Origin: Betaproteobacteria bacterium
GTDB lineage: Bacteria; Pseudomonadota; Gammaproteobacteria; Burkholderiales; Burkholderiaceae
Direction of reading: 5' to 3'
Length of the DNA stretch: 54,796 nucleotides
NCBI GenBank assembly: GCA_947453825.1
Contig: CANGHN010000012.1
Location: 1-54,796, forward strand
Shown: in pieces, positions 8,528 to 17,382 of the stretch
Position numbering within the stretch: the stretch's first letter is position 1
How the letters are laid out: each line of letters starts with the position of its first letter
Notes under the pieces: generated by a model
Database searches by the model: none
Told to the model about the DNA's origin: nothing
The model's input: only the letters and a program-made list of their open reading frames with translations
Position numbers and translations under genes: made by a program

Positions 8528-9715
8528 ATGCTAAAACTCGATAACCATCCATCTGGACGCCATTTCTTACATATTCCCGGCCCAAGTCCAGTGCCACCAC
8601 GCGTTTTGCGTGCGATCAGCTATCAAACCATTGACCATCGTGGTCCTGAGTTTGGTCAGTTTGGACTCAAAGTATTAGAGGGGATTAAGAAAATCTTTAA
8701 GACTGAGCAGCCGGTAATTATTTACTCTGCCTCAGGAACAGGCTCTTGGGAAGGTGCTTTGGTTAACGTGCTTAGTCCTGGCGACAAAGTCTTATTTTAT
8801 GAAACTGGTCAGTTTGCTAATTTATGGCGTGCACTCGGTCAACGCCTTGGTTTAGATGTTGAAGTGGTTGGTAAAGCAGGTCAAGACAGTTGGCGTTGGG
8901 GTGTAGATGCTTCAGTGATCGAAGAGCGTTTACGCAAAGATACGCAACATCAAATTAAGGCAGTTTGCGTTGTACACAATGAAACCTCTACTGGCGTTAC
9001 TTCGAACATTGCAGCGGTTCGTAATGCGATTGATTCAGTAAAGCATCCAGCCCTATTGCTCGTAGATAGCGTTTCTGGCTTGGGTTCGGCGGACTATGAG
9101 CATGATCAATGGGGCGCAGATGTGACCATTTCTGGTTCGCAAAAGGGCTTGATGTTGCCCCCCGGTATTGGCTTTAATGCACTCTCACCAAGAGCAATTG
9201 AAGTTAGTAAATCTAATAAAATGCATAAAGCGTATTGGGCATGGGATGAGATTCTCGAATCCAATAAAAATGGTTACTGGCCAACAACTCCAAGCACAAA
9301 CTTAATGTACGGTTTGCATGAAGCAATCGACATGATGCTGGCTGAAGGTTTGGATACCATTTTTGCGCGTCATCAACGTTTAGCAGCAGCATGTCGTCGC
9401 GCTGTAAATGCGTGGGGTTTAGAGATTCAGTGTCAGGATCAAGATTGCTACTCACCAGTATTGACTTGTATTGCTGTACCAGAAGGAATGGATGCCGATG
9501 TATTGCGGAAGCATGCGTTGGAAAAATTCAATCTGTCATTGGGCACTGGTTTGGGCAAGATCAAAGGAAAAGCATTCCGCATTGGCCATTTGGGCGACTG
9601 TAACGAACTGAGTTTGATGGCGGCTTTAAGTGGTGTGGAAATGAGCCTCGGATCTATGGGCTACAAGCCTAAGCAGAGCGGGGTTGTAGCGGCTCAAGAC
9701 TTCCTGCAAGCATAA
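8528..9715 (+). CDS. Class V aminotransferase, alanine/serine-glyoxylate type
   Basis: PLP enzyme of the alanine-glyoxylate / serine-glyoxylate aminotransferase family, which aminates glyoxylate to glycine. 395 aa. The N-terminus has HFLHIPGPSPVPPRVLRA, typical of the family. SASGTGSWEGALVN binds PLP phosphate, DSVSGLGSADYEHDQWGADV carries the PLP Asp, and the Schiff-base Lys lies in SGSQKG (about residue 206). A GTG at 8516 is in frame, but the ATG at 8528 gives the usual start. It is divergent from the GntR/dehydrogenase unit and preceded by the shared operators. It is about 115 bp from the GlcG-like gene. Amino donor (Ala or Ser) cannot be told from the sequence by eye. Confidence 0.9.
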   Translation: MLKLDNHPSGRHFLHIPGPSPVPPRVLRAISYQTIDHRGPEFGQFGLKVLEGIKKIFKTEQPVIIYSASGTGSWEGALVNVLSPGDKVLFYETGQFANLWRALGQRLGLDVEVVGKAGQDSWRWGVDASVIEERLRKDTQHQIKAVCVVHNETSTGVTSNIAAVRNAIDSVKHPALLLVDSVSGLGSADYEHDQWGADVTISGSQKGLMLPPGIGFNALSPRAIEVSKSNKMHKAYWAWDEILESNKNGYWPTTPSTNLMYGLHEAIDMMLAEGLDTIFARHQRLAAACRRAVNAWGLEIQCQDQDCYSPVLTCIAVPEGMDADVLRKHALEKFNLSLGTGLGKIKGKAFRIGHLGDCNELSLMAALSGVEMSLGSMGYKPKQSGVVAAQDFLQA

Positions 9716-9831
9716 AAGCACTCGATTTGGTGTGTGGCCAAGGCCTAGACCCTGGGTTTTGGCTACAGCCCTTATAATTCAAGTACTTATATAGAAGTAT
9801 TTTCAGCAAATTCGAGACAGAAAGCGTAAAC

Positions 9832-10239
9832 ATGTTAGCGACTAAACCTTATTTAACTCAGGCTGATGTACAAAAGATTTTGGATGCTGCAAATAAATAT
9901 GCTGCTGACAATCACTTTGCGGTCACGATTGCTGTCTGTGATGACGGTGGTCATATGATGGGTTTGATTCGTCGTGATGCTTGCGCTCCTTTGTCTTCTT
10001 ATATCGCCCAAGAAAAAGCACGTACGGCTGCAATGGGTAAACGCGAGACTCGTGTTTATGAAGAAATTATTAATAACGGACGTCATGCTTTCTTATCCGC
10101 CCCGCACGTATCGGGCATGTTAGAAGGTGGCGTCAATATCGAGGTAAACGGTTTTACCATCGGCGCAGTCGGCGTTTCCGGCGTTAAATCGGCTGAGGAT
10201 GCTGCCACTGCTAAGGCTGGCATTGCGGCTATTCTGTAA
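9832..10239 (+). CDS. GlcG/HbpS-family small protein
   Basis: 135-aa protein of the GlcG/HbpS (DUF336) family. Members accompany glycolate-oxidase and other oxidative operons, and some bind haem. Family marks include AVTIAVCDDGGHMMGLIRRD near residues 28-47 and EGGVNIEVNGFTIGAVGVSG near 99. Its exact role is not established. Position after the aminotransferase and near the dehydrogenase suggests the same metabolic module. A TATAAT hexamer lies at 9773-9778 but has no convincing -35 partner. Confidence 0.85.
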   Translation: MLATKPYLTQADVQKILDAANKYAADNHFAVTIAVCDDGGHMMGLIRRDACAPLSSYIAQEKARTAAMGKRETRVYEEIINNGRHAFLSAPHVSGMLEGGVNIEVNGFTIGAVGVSGVKSAEDAATAKAGIAAIL

Positions 10240-10245
10240 GTTACC

Positions 10246-11673
10246 TTGACAAATATTGCTACTGAAATAAATTCATCTATAGGGGCGGGCGAAGTAGCCA
10301 CTCCTAGCGACACTCCCCCAATAACAATCACGTTTGCTGATTTTGGTTTAGACCCGCAGATTCAAAAAGCGGTTTCTGAGCAGGGTTACACCACTCCCAC
10401 ACCGATTCAAGCGCAATCGATTCCGCATGTCTTGGCAGGCAGTGATTTGATGGGTGCTGCGCAAACAGGTACTGGCAAGACGGCTGCTTTTGTATTGCCG
10501 ATTATTCAAAAGATTTTGCGACACGCAAGTAATAGCGCTTCACCAGCACGCCATCCGATTCGGGCTTTAGTACTCACGCCTACCAGAGAGTTAGCAGTGC
10601 AGGTGGCAGAAAATGCTGGTAGCTACTCTAAATACACTGACTTGCGTACTGCTGTGGTCTACGGTGGCGTAGATATGAAAGAGCAGGTTGCTCTGTTGCG
10701 TAATGGCGTTGAGATATTGATTGCTACACCAGGACGTTTGCTTGATCACATTGGCTCTAAGGTCGCAAACCTTTCCCAAGTTGAATTGTTGGTTTTGGAT
10801 GAAGCCGATCGTATGTTAGATATGGGCTTCTTGCCAGACTTACAGCGCATCATTAATCTCATTCCTGCACAAAGACAAACCTTACTATTCTCGGCGACGT
10901 TTTCCCCTGAAATTAAAAAGCTGGCACAAAGTTATTTGCGCACGCCAGTGACTGTTGAAGTGGCACGTCAAAATGCTGCTGCTGATACTGTTAAGCAGGT
11001 AGTGCATATGGTGGCATCTGCAGATAAGCAGCGCGCTATTGTCAAAGTCTTAGAAGCACGTACCCGTCAAGGTTTGTCACGTCAATGCATTATTTTTACC
11101 AACAGCCGTTTAGGTTGCGCTAAGCTCTCCCGCGCACTCGAGCGCGATGGCATTAAAGCGGGCGCGATTCATGGAGATAAAAGTCAGGGTGAGCGCACTC
11201 TTACTCTGGAAGCATTTAAATCTGGCGCGATCGAAGCCCTAGTAGCAACCGATGTTGCCGCACGTGGCTTAGATATTCCAGATATGCCATGCGTCATTAA
11301 TCACGAGCTACCTTATAACGCAGAAGATTTTATTCACCGCATTGGTCGTACTGGTCGCGCAGGGAGTACTGGCGATGCGATTGCTTTAGTTGATGCTAGT
11401 GAAAAGCGTTTGCTTGACGATATCGAAAAGCTCATGAAGCGCAAGCTCGATGTAAAAACTTTGCCGGAAGGCAGCTCTTCATCTAGTAGAGCATCTGCTT
11501 CTAGCAACAGTGCTGCACCAGCCAAGATGTCAGACCCATTTTTCTATATGCCTTATGAATCAGGCGCTGCACCCAAGTCAGCAGATATCACAAAGCCTGA
11601 AGAGAAAAAAGTCGGCATTGTTCCTGCTAAGCCAGCGGTAGGCGCTTTGCTCGGCGGCCTTAAGAAGAAGTAG
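10246..11673 (+). CDS. rhlE: DEAD-box RNA helicase RhlE
   Basis: ATP-dependent RNA helicase of the RhlE group, with roles in ribosome assembly and RNA decay. 475 aa. All core motifs are visible in order: Q motif (FGLDPQIQKAVSEQGYTTPT), AQTGTGKT, PTRELAVQ, TPGRLLDH, DEAD, SAT, ATDVAARGLD and HRIGRTGRAG, followed by a low-complexity Ser-rich C-terminal tail. The start is a TTG at 10246; I see no in-frame ATG before the Q motif. Six bp separate it from the GlcG-like stop. Its 3' end overlaps the convergent gluQ gene by 14 bp, so the two transcripts are antisense at their ends. Confidence 0.93.
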   Translation: MTNIATEINSSIGAGEVATPSDTPPITITFADFGLDPQIQKAVSEQGYTTPTPIQAQSIPHVLAGSDLMGAAQTGTGKTAAFVLPIIQKILRHASNSASPARHPIRALVLTPTRELAVQVAENAGSYSKYTDLRTAVVYGGVDMKEQVALLRNGVEILIATPGRLLDHIGSKVANLSQVELLVLDEADRMLDMGFLPDLQRIINLIPAQRQTLLFSATFSPEIKKLAQSYLRTPVTVEVARQNAAADTVKQVVHMVASADKQRAIVKVLEARTRQGLSRQCIIFTNSRLGCAKLSRALERDGIKAGAIHGDKSQGERTLTLEAFKSGAIEALVATDVAARGLDIPDMPCVINHELPYNAEDFIHRIGRTGRAGSTGDAIALVDASEKRLLDDIEKLMKRKLDVKTLPEGSSSSSRASASSNSAAPAKMSDPFFYMPYESGAAPKSADITKPEEKKVGIVPAKPAVGALLGGLKKK

Positions 11674-12619
11674 TTACACCCCAAGCCTGAGTGGCCGCCA
11701 TGAGCCACTCTGCAATGCTGATATGTTCGCCATCTGGTAAGCCTCTCAAGCCTAAATGATGTGCTGCCTTGCGTAATTCAGCAAGGGCGTGTTTGGCATC
11801 CTGAGTCTGAATTTGGGTGGCTAAAGTTTGCTTGCTGAGTTTTTCACCATGTTCATCCAGTACCAGGGGAAGATGCCGATATTGTGGGGTGAGATATCCC
11901 AATTGATTTTGCAGATAAATCTGTCTTGCAGTATTGCTGAGTAAATCTTTGCCACGCACAATATGTGAAATATTTTGGGTGGCATCATCTACTGCTACCG
12001 CTAGTTGATAGGTAAAGAGCCTATCACTACGACGAAGGACAAAATCACCTACTTGTGTATTGAGATTTTGACTTTGGGGACCTAAAGTTAAATCCTTAAA
12101 TTCGATAAGGCAATTGTGGGGAAGGGCAAGTCGCCATGCCTGGGATCCCTCTAATACATCAACTGCATTTGCTACCAGCGTATCGGGCCTACAAGTTCCC
12201 GGATAAACCATTTCTTGATTTCTGGGGGCCTGAATCCCTAGATCTGCCAATCTATTGACAATAGCCTGTCGGGAGCAGTGGCAGGGATAGATTAGTTTGA
12301 GTCTATTGAGCTGCTCTAAAGCCCCTTGATACAAGCTCTGGCGTGCAGATTGGTAGACCACTTCCTCATCCCAGTTAAGGCCGCACGCAAGCAATTGAGC
12401 CTGAATTTGCTGGTCAGCCCCCGGGATGCATCTTGGGGTATCTAAATCTTCTATTCTGAGTAGCCATTTACCCCCATTTATGCGGGCATCAAGCCAGCTA
12501 CCTAGGGCTGCAGCCAGGGATCCCGCGTGGAGCGGACCGGTTGGCGAAGGGGCAAATCGCCCGCGGTAGCCGCCGGCTGGGGAAGAGGGTATTTTGAGTG
12601 TGGACACAGCTAAAATCAT
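11660..12619 (-). CDS. gluQ: Glutamyl-Q tRNA(Asp) synthetase
   Basis: Truncated glutamyl-tRNA synthetase paralogue that attaches glutamate to queuosine in tRNA-Asp. 319 aa, lacking the anticodon-binding domain of full GluRS, as is normal for GluQ-RS. Class I marks: RFAPSPTGPLHAGS (HIGH-like, residues 21-34) and KLSKQ (KMSKS-like). A zinc-site pattern YPCHCSRQ ... GTCRPD is present. Its start codon is only 3 bp from that of divergent dnaE; a GTG four codons in is an alternative start. Together with queG it gives a second queuosine-pathway gene in the window. Confidence 0.93.
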   Translation of the reverse strand: MILAVSTLKIPSSPAGGYRGRFAPSPTGPLHAGSLAAALGSWLDARINGGKWLLRIEDLDTPRCIPGADQQIQAQLLACGLNWDEEVVYQSARQSLYQGALEQLNRLKLIYPCHCSRQAIVNRLADLGIQAPRNQEMVYPGTCRPDTLVANAVDVLEGSQAWRLALPHNCLIEFKDLTLGPQSQNLNTQVGDFVLRRSDRLFTYQLAVAVDDATQNISHIVRGKDLLSNTARQIYLQNQLGYLTPQYRHLPLVLDEHGEKLSKQTLATQIQTQDAKHALAELRKAAHHLGLRGLPDGEHISIAEWLMAATQAWGVTTSS

Positions 12620-12622
12620 CTC

Positions 12623-15600
12623 ATGGCTTCACCCCGTTTTGTACATCTTCGTCTTCATTCCGAGTTTTCGATTACGGATGGAGTCGTACGCATTGACGAT
12701 GCGGTAGCCGCAGCTGCCAAAGATGAAATGGGCGCCTTAGCTCTGACGGATTTAAGCAATTTGTTTGGCTTGGTGCGTTTTTATACTGCGGCCCGAGCAG
12801 GAGGTCTTAAGCCGATCGCTGGCGCTGATGTTTGGGTTAGCAATCCTCAAGATCCTGATCAGCCATATCGGCTTTTGCTCTTGGTGCAAAATCATTCAGG
12901 CTATCTTAATTTATGTCAGTTGCTCAGTAGAGCATCGCTCGAAAATCAATCGCGAGGGCGCGCTGAAGTCAATTCAGCGTGGTTTAGTGAACCTGCCGCT
13001 AAAGCCGAAGATAAAGCGGCTAAGAAAACCCTTGCCTATGGATTGATTGCTCTCTCAGGCGCGCGTCAAGGTGAGATAGGCGCCGCTTTATTGGCTGGCC
13101 AAGAAGATCAAGCCAAGGTTGCCGCACTACGCTTTGAAAAATTATTTCCAAAATCGTTTTACATTGAAGTACAGCGTGGCGGCCATCCCCAAGATGAAAA
13201 GCAACTCCAGCTTGCTTGTCATCTGGCTAATGAACTAAACCTTCCAGTGGTTGCGACTCACCCTGTGCAGTTCATGCACAAGAGTGATTTCACGGCCCAT
13301 GAGGCGCGTGTTTGTATTGCTGAAGGTGAGTTACTAGGCAATCCCCGTCGTCAAAAGAAATTTAATGAAGAGCAGTATTTCTTGACGCAAGCAGAAATGG
13401 AAAAGCGTTTTGCCGATCTACCTGCTGCGCTAGCAAACTCAGTAGAAATCGCCAAGCGTTGCAATCTCTCTCTCGTTTTAGGTCAACCTCGTTTGCCCGA
13501 TTTCCCGACGCCTCCAGGCATTACCTTGGATGAATATTTACTGGCACAGTCTGAGGTAGGTTTAGAGCGCCATATGGAGCGTAACTTCCCAGATCCAGAG
13601 CAGCGCGCAACAGAAATGACGCGCTATCACGAGCGCCTAGTCTTTGAAGTGAAGACCATTTCTCAAATGGGATTCCCGGGTTATTTCTTAATCGTGGCGG
13701 ACTTTATTAATTGGGCTAAAAACAATGGAGTGCCAGTGGGGCCAGGTCGTGGATCGGGTGCAGGATCATTGGTAGCGTATTCATTGGGTATTACCGACCT
13801 TGATCCATTGCGCTATAACCTTCTCTTTGAGCGTTTCTTAAATCCAGAACGGGTATCGATGCCCGACTTTGATATCGACTTCTGTCAGCATGGCCGTGAT
13901 CGCGTTATTCAGTACGTCAAAGATAAATACGGTAAAGATGCCGTGAGTCAAATTGCGACCTTTGGAACCATGGCAGCGCGAGCAGCCATACGTGATGTAG
14001 GTCGTGTGCTAGAGCAAGGTTATAACTTCGTAGACGGTATTGCGAAGTTGGTCCCGAATAAGCCAGGCCAGTACATGACGATTGAAATGGCTAAGAAGGA
14101 AGAAAAGCAATTAGCTGAACGCGAGAAGAATGAAGATGAAGTGCGTCAATTACTCTCACTTGCACAGCAATTAGAGGGTATGACTCGTAACGTCGGTATG
14201 CACGCTGGTGGCGTGTTGATTGCCCCAGGACGTTTAACGGATTTTTGTCCGCTCTATACCCAAGAGAGCAAAGATCAAGATAGTACTTCGGTTATTAGCC
14301 AGTTTGATAAGGATGACGTTGAAGCGATTGGCCTAGTGAAGTTCGACTTCTTGGGCTTGACTACGCTCACCATTTTGGCTGCGGCCGAGCGCTGGATCAA
14401 AGCACTCCATCCAGATCGCAAGGATTGGAGTATTAGCGATATATCTTTAGATGATGAGAAGGCATTCGATGTTCTCAAGAAAGCCAATACGGTCGCTGTC
14501 TTCCAGCTAGAAAGTCGCGGTATGCAAGGCATGCTTCGGGAAGCAAAACCAGACCGCTTTGAGGACATTATTGCGCTAGTAGCTCTGTATCGCCCAGGTC
14601 CTATGGATTTGATTCCAGACTTCATTGAGCGTAAACATGGTCGCCAAAAAGTAGAGTATCCCGATCCCCGCATTGAGCCGGTTTTACGGGAGACCTACGG
14701 CATTATGGTTTACCAAGAGCAGGTGATGCAGATGGCGCAGATGATTGGTGGCTATTCATTGGGCGGTGCCGACATGCTTCGCCGTGCAATGGGTAAGAAA
14801 AAACCAGAAGAGATGGCCCAGCACCGCAAGATCTTTAGTGACGGCGCAAAAGCTGGTGGTATCACTGAAGGTAAGGCAAACGAGATTTATGATTTGATGG
14901 AGCGCTTTGCGGGCTATGGATTTAATAAGTCTCACGCTGCTGCATATGCGCTCTTAGCCTATCAAACTGCTTGGCTCAAAGCCTACTACCCTGCAGAATT
15001 TATGGCAGCCAACTTATCGCTTGCCATGGATGACACCGATAAGGTGAAGATTTTGTATGACGATTGTTTGGCAAACCAGATTCGAGTCTTCTCACCAGAT
15101 ATCAATACTGGGGTCTATGATTTCACGCCGCTACGTGCGCCAGATGCAGGACCTGATGTTCCCATTACCAATATTCGCTATGGCTTAGGTGCTGTGCGAG
15201 GAACGGGTGAAGCCGCGATTGAAGCTATCGTGAAAGCTCGTGAGTCGGGCGGGCCATTTAAAGATCTATTTGACTTCTGCGCACGGGTTGATCGTAGGCA
15301 AGTTAATCGTCGTGCCATTGAAGCGCTCATGCGTGCAGGTGCGTTTGATAGTTTGTATCGTGATTCAGTAGCGCCAGGCGGCAACCTTTACGATATCCGT
15401 TCTACTTTATTGGCTTCATTAGCTAGAGCCATTGAGGCTGCAGAACAGGCTGAAGCCTCTATTCATCAAGTGAGTTTATTTGAGGCAGCTGGTGAAGCAG
15501 ACCGTCACTTACCGGAATTAGTTCGCGAACCCATTTGGTCTGAGAAAAAACGCCTTCAAGAAGAAAAAACTGCCCTTGGTCTTTGTTTAACAGGCCATAT

Positions 15601-16240
15601 GTTTGATGCATACCGTGAAGAGACCGCCCATTTCATTCGTCAACCTTTAGCAAAAGTATCAGAAGGTAAAGACCAACTGATTGCTGGAATTATTACTTCA
15701 GCACGGATGCTAACGGGCCAACGTGGACGCATGATGATTGCTACTATTGATGATGGCAGCACCGCGCTTGAAGTCACTCTATATAGTGAAGTCTATGAGC
15801 CTAATCGTTCTTGGCTAAAAGAGGATGAGTTGTTGGTTGCTAAAGTTAATGTGACGCCCGATAAATTTTCGGGTGGCATGCGAGTAGTATCTGAGGCGGT
15901 GATGGATATTACTGGAGCGCGTATGCGTTTTGCTCGTAACGTCCATGTTTGCATTGATTCAGCAGTAGATGTGAAGATGCTCCGTAGTCAAATAGGCCCT
16001 TACCTGATGAGTAATCGGGTTCGTGATCCTAAGATGGGTGCTGCTGCATATGCTGCGCCAGGATCTAATGATGGAGTAAAGGGGTTGATGCTAACTGCTG
16101 CGGTGACGACTAGCGGAGGAGCATGCTTAATGCAATTTCCAGAAGAACTACGCATCTATCCTGATGATGCCTGCTTACATAGCTTGAATCAGTTGCTAGC
16201 CTCTAAGCAAAAAGACCCCGTTCAAGTTCAATACCACTAA
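12623..16240 (+). CDS. dnaE: DNA polymerase III alpha subunit
   Basis: Catalytic subunit of the replicative polymerase. 1205 aa, slightly longer than E. coli DnaE. It begins with a PHP domain (HLRLHSEFSITDG). The polymerase carboxylates are seen in MPDFDIDFCQ (about 413-418) and VKFDFLGL (about 574). GRGSGAGSLVAY and the finger region (YQEQVMQMAQMIGGYSLGGA, GYGFNKSHAAAYALLAYQTA) are intact. The OB-fold region near residues 1030-1110 follows. The gene is intact and ends overlapping the convergent glycosyltransferase gene by 4 bp. Confidence 0.97.
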   Translation: MASPRFVHLRLHSEFSITDGVVRIDDAVAAAAKDEMGALALTDLSNLFGLVRFYTAARAGGLKPIAGADVWVSNPQDPDQPYRLLLLVQNHSGYLNLCQLLSRASLENQSRGRAEVNSAWFSEPAAKAEDKAAKKTLAYGLIALSGARQGEIGAALLAGQEDQAKVAALRFEKLFPKSFYIEVQRGGHPQDEKQLQLACHLANELNLPVVATHPVQFMHKSDFTAHEARVCIAEGELLGNPRRQKKFNEEQYFLTQAEMEKRFADLPAALANSVEIAKRCNLSLVLGQPRLPDFPTPPGITLDEYLLAQSEVGLERHMERNFPDPEQRATEMTRYHERLVFEVKTISQMGFPGYFLIVADFINWAKNNGVPVGPGRGSGAGSLVAYSLGITDLDPLRYNLLFERFLNPERVSMPDFDIDFCQHGRDRVIQYVKDKYGKDAVSQIATFGTMAARAAIRDVGRVLEQGYNFVDGIAKLVPNKPGQYMTIEMAKKEEKQLAEREKNEDEVRQLLSLAQQLEGMTRNVGMHAGGVLIAPGRLTDFCPLYTQESKDQDSTSVISQFDKDDVEAIGLVKFDFLGLTTLTILAAAERWIKALHPDRKDWSISDISLDDEKAFDVLKKANTVAVFQLESRGMQGMLREAKPDRFEDIIALVALYRPGPMDLIPDFIERKHGRQKVEYPDPRIEPVLRETYGIMVYQEQVMQMAQMIGGYSLGGADMLRRAMGKKKPEEMAQHRKIFSDGAKAGGITEGKANEIYDLMERFAGYGFNKSHAAAYALLAYQTAWLKAYYPAEFMAANLSLAMDDTDKVKILYDDCLANQIRVFSPDINTGVYDFTPLRAPDAGPDVPITNIRYGLGAVRGTGEAAIEAIVKARESGGPFKDLFDFCARVDRRQVNRRAIEALMRAGAFDSLYRDSVAPGGNLYDIRSTLLASLARAIEAAEQAEASIHQVSLFEAAGEADRHLPELVREPIWSEKKRLQEEKTALGLCLTGHMFDAYREETAHFIRQPLAKVSEGKDQLIAGIITSARMLTGQRGRMMIATIDDGSTALEVTLYSEVYEPNRSWLKEDELLVAKVNVTPDKFSGGMRVVSEAVMDITGARMRFARNVHVCIDSAVDVKMLRSQIGPYLMSNRVRDPKMGAAAYAAPGSNDGVKGLMLTAAVTTSGGACLMQFPEELRIYPDDACLHSLNQLLASKQKDPVQVQYH

Positions 16241-17382
16241 GTGGATTGTTGCAGTACTTGCTCAACTGCTGTAATCACTTGAGCAGGCTCCAGTAAATCG
16301 AGGCATTCACTATTACTATCCGCTCGATCTAGGCAACCCGCTTTACGGCAAGGAACACATTCGCCAGGGCCTTGCAAGATGGTGACATTACCAACGGTCT
16401 GAGAGCGTGCGCGTAGTTGATAAGGCTGTTCGCCAATAAAGCCATTGGGCCAAGGACCAAAATTAGTCGGTGGAGTGGCCCCAAATAAAGTAATGGTGGC
16501 AGTATTGCAGGCTGCTGCCAGGTGAGTTATCGAGGTATCAACACCGATATAGAGGGCGGCACCCCGAAGCAAGGTTCCCGCCTGAGGAATCGAGAGCTTT
16601 CCAGCAGCATTAATCACTTTCTGCGTAACCTCTTCGTCCAAAAGGGAGATGATGTCATGGTTTAGTTGCACGTCTTGCTTGGCAGGTGAAGCACTTAAGA
16701 CCACCTGAAAGCCACGTCTGGTGAGCCAGGTAATCAATTGCTGCCAATGGGCTAGAGGCCAGCGCTTATAGGCAGTCAGTGGTCCTGGATGAACTACTAC
16801 ATAGGGCTGTACCAGTGCGTTTGCAATCATTGGTGTGAGAGGTTCGCCAAGGGGTGGAGTCACGCTAATAGGCTTACTAAATAAATCACGGGGGTTTCTG
16901 AAGAAGACTTCTAGTAAGCGTAACTTTTCAGTAATGACGTGCTGTGCAAAATAATCTACGTCTACTGTGTGCATGCAGATAAACTTTTTCCATGCATTTT
17001 GCTTATCACGCTTGCTCCTCTTGATTGGATCTTGAGCATCTTTTCCTTGAGGATGACCACTTAATACGCCAACCCTTCTAAAGGCTGCCATCAAACCATA
17101 GAGATAGGACCGGTCGCTTGGCTGAGACACGATGGCAAGATCATAGCGTTGAAATAATCGATTAAAGAGTGAGAGGTATTCAGTGAAACCCGGACGATCG
17201 GAGGTCTCAATAATTTCCGCAATATCCGAATTGCCATGCAGCATATCGAGCTTGCCGCGATAACCCAAAAAATGGAATTCTGCATCTGGCCATAATTCTC
17301 GAGCCTTGCTTATCAGAGGGGTAGTGACTAAAACATCGCCTATTTGTCTAGTGGAGATGAATAGTACTTTTTTAGGGTTCAT
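16237..17382 (-). CDS. Glycosyltransferase family 9 (heptosyltransferase-like)
   Basis: 381-aa GT-B fold enzyme of the ADP-heptose:LPS heptosyltransferase family, acting at the cytoplasmic face on LPS core. N-terminal RQIGDVLVTTPLI is typical of the acceptor-side Rossmann domain. The donor domain carries VVHPGPLTAYKRWPLAHW and YIGVDTSITHLAAACNTATI. A Cys-rich segment near the C-terminus (GECVPCRKAGC) is common in this family. It overlaps the upstream GT2 gene by 4 bp, so it is coupled in a three-gene LPS cluster. Confidence 0.87.
   Translation of the reverse strand: MNPKKVLFISTRQIGDVLVTTPLISKARELWPDAEFHFLGYRGKLDMLHGNSDIAEIIETSDRPGFTEYLSLFNRLFQRYDLAIVSQPSDRSYLYGLMAAFRRVGVLSGHPQGKDAQDPIKRSKRDKQNAWKKFICMHTVDVDYFAQHVITEKLRLLEVFFRNPRDLFSKPISVTPPLGEPLTPMIANALVQPYVVVHPGPLTAYKRWPLAHWQQLITWLTRRGFQVVLSASPAKQDVQLNHDIISLLDEEVTQKVINAAGKLSIPQAGTLLRGAALYIGVDTSITHLAAACNTATITLFGATPPTNFGPWPNGFIGEQPYQLRARSQTVGNVTILQGPGECVPCRKAGCLDRADSNSECLDLLEPAQVITAVEQVLQQST

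Noticed and set aside
9759..9778. Promoter of the GlcG-like gene from TTGGCT and TATAAT
   Set aside because: The hexamers are only about 8 bp apart, too close for a sigma-70 promoter.
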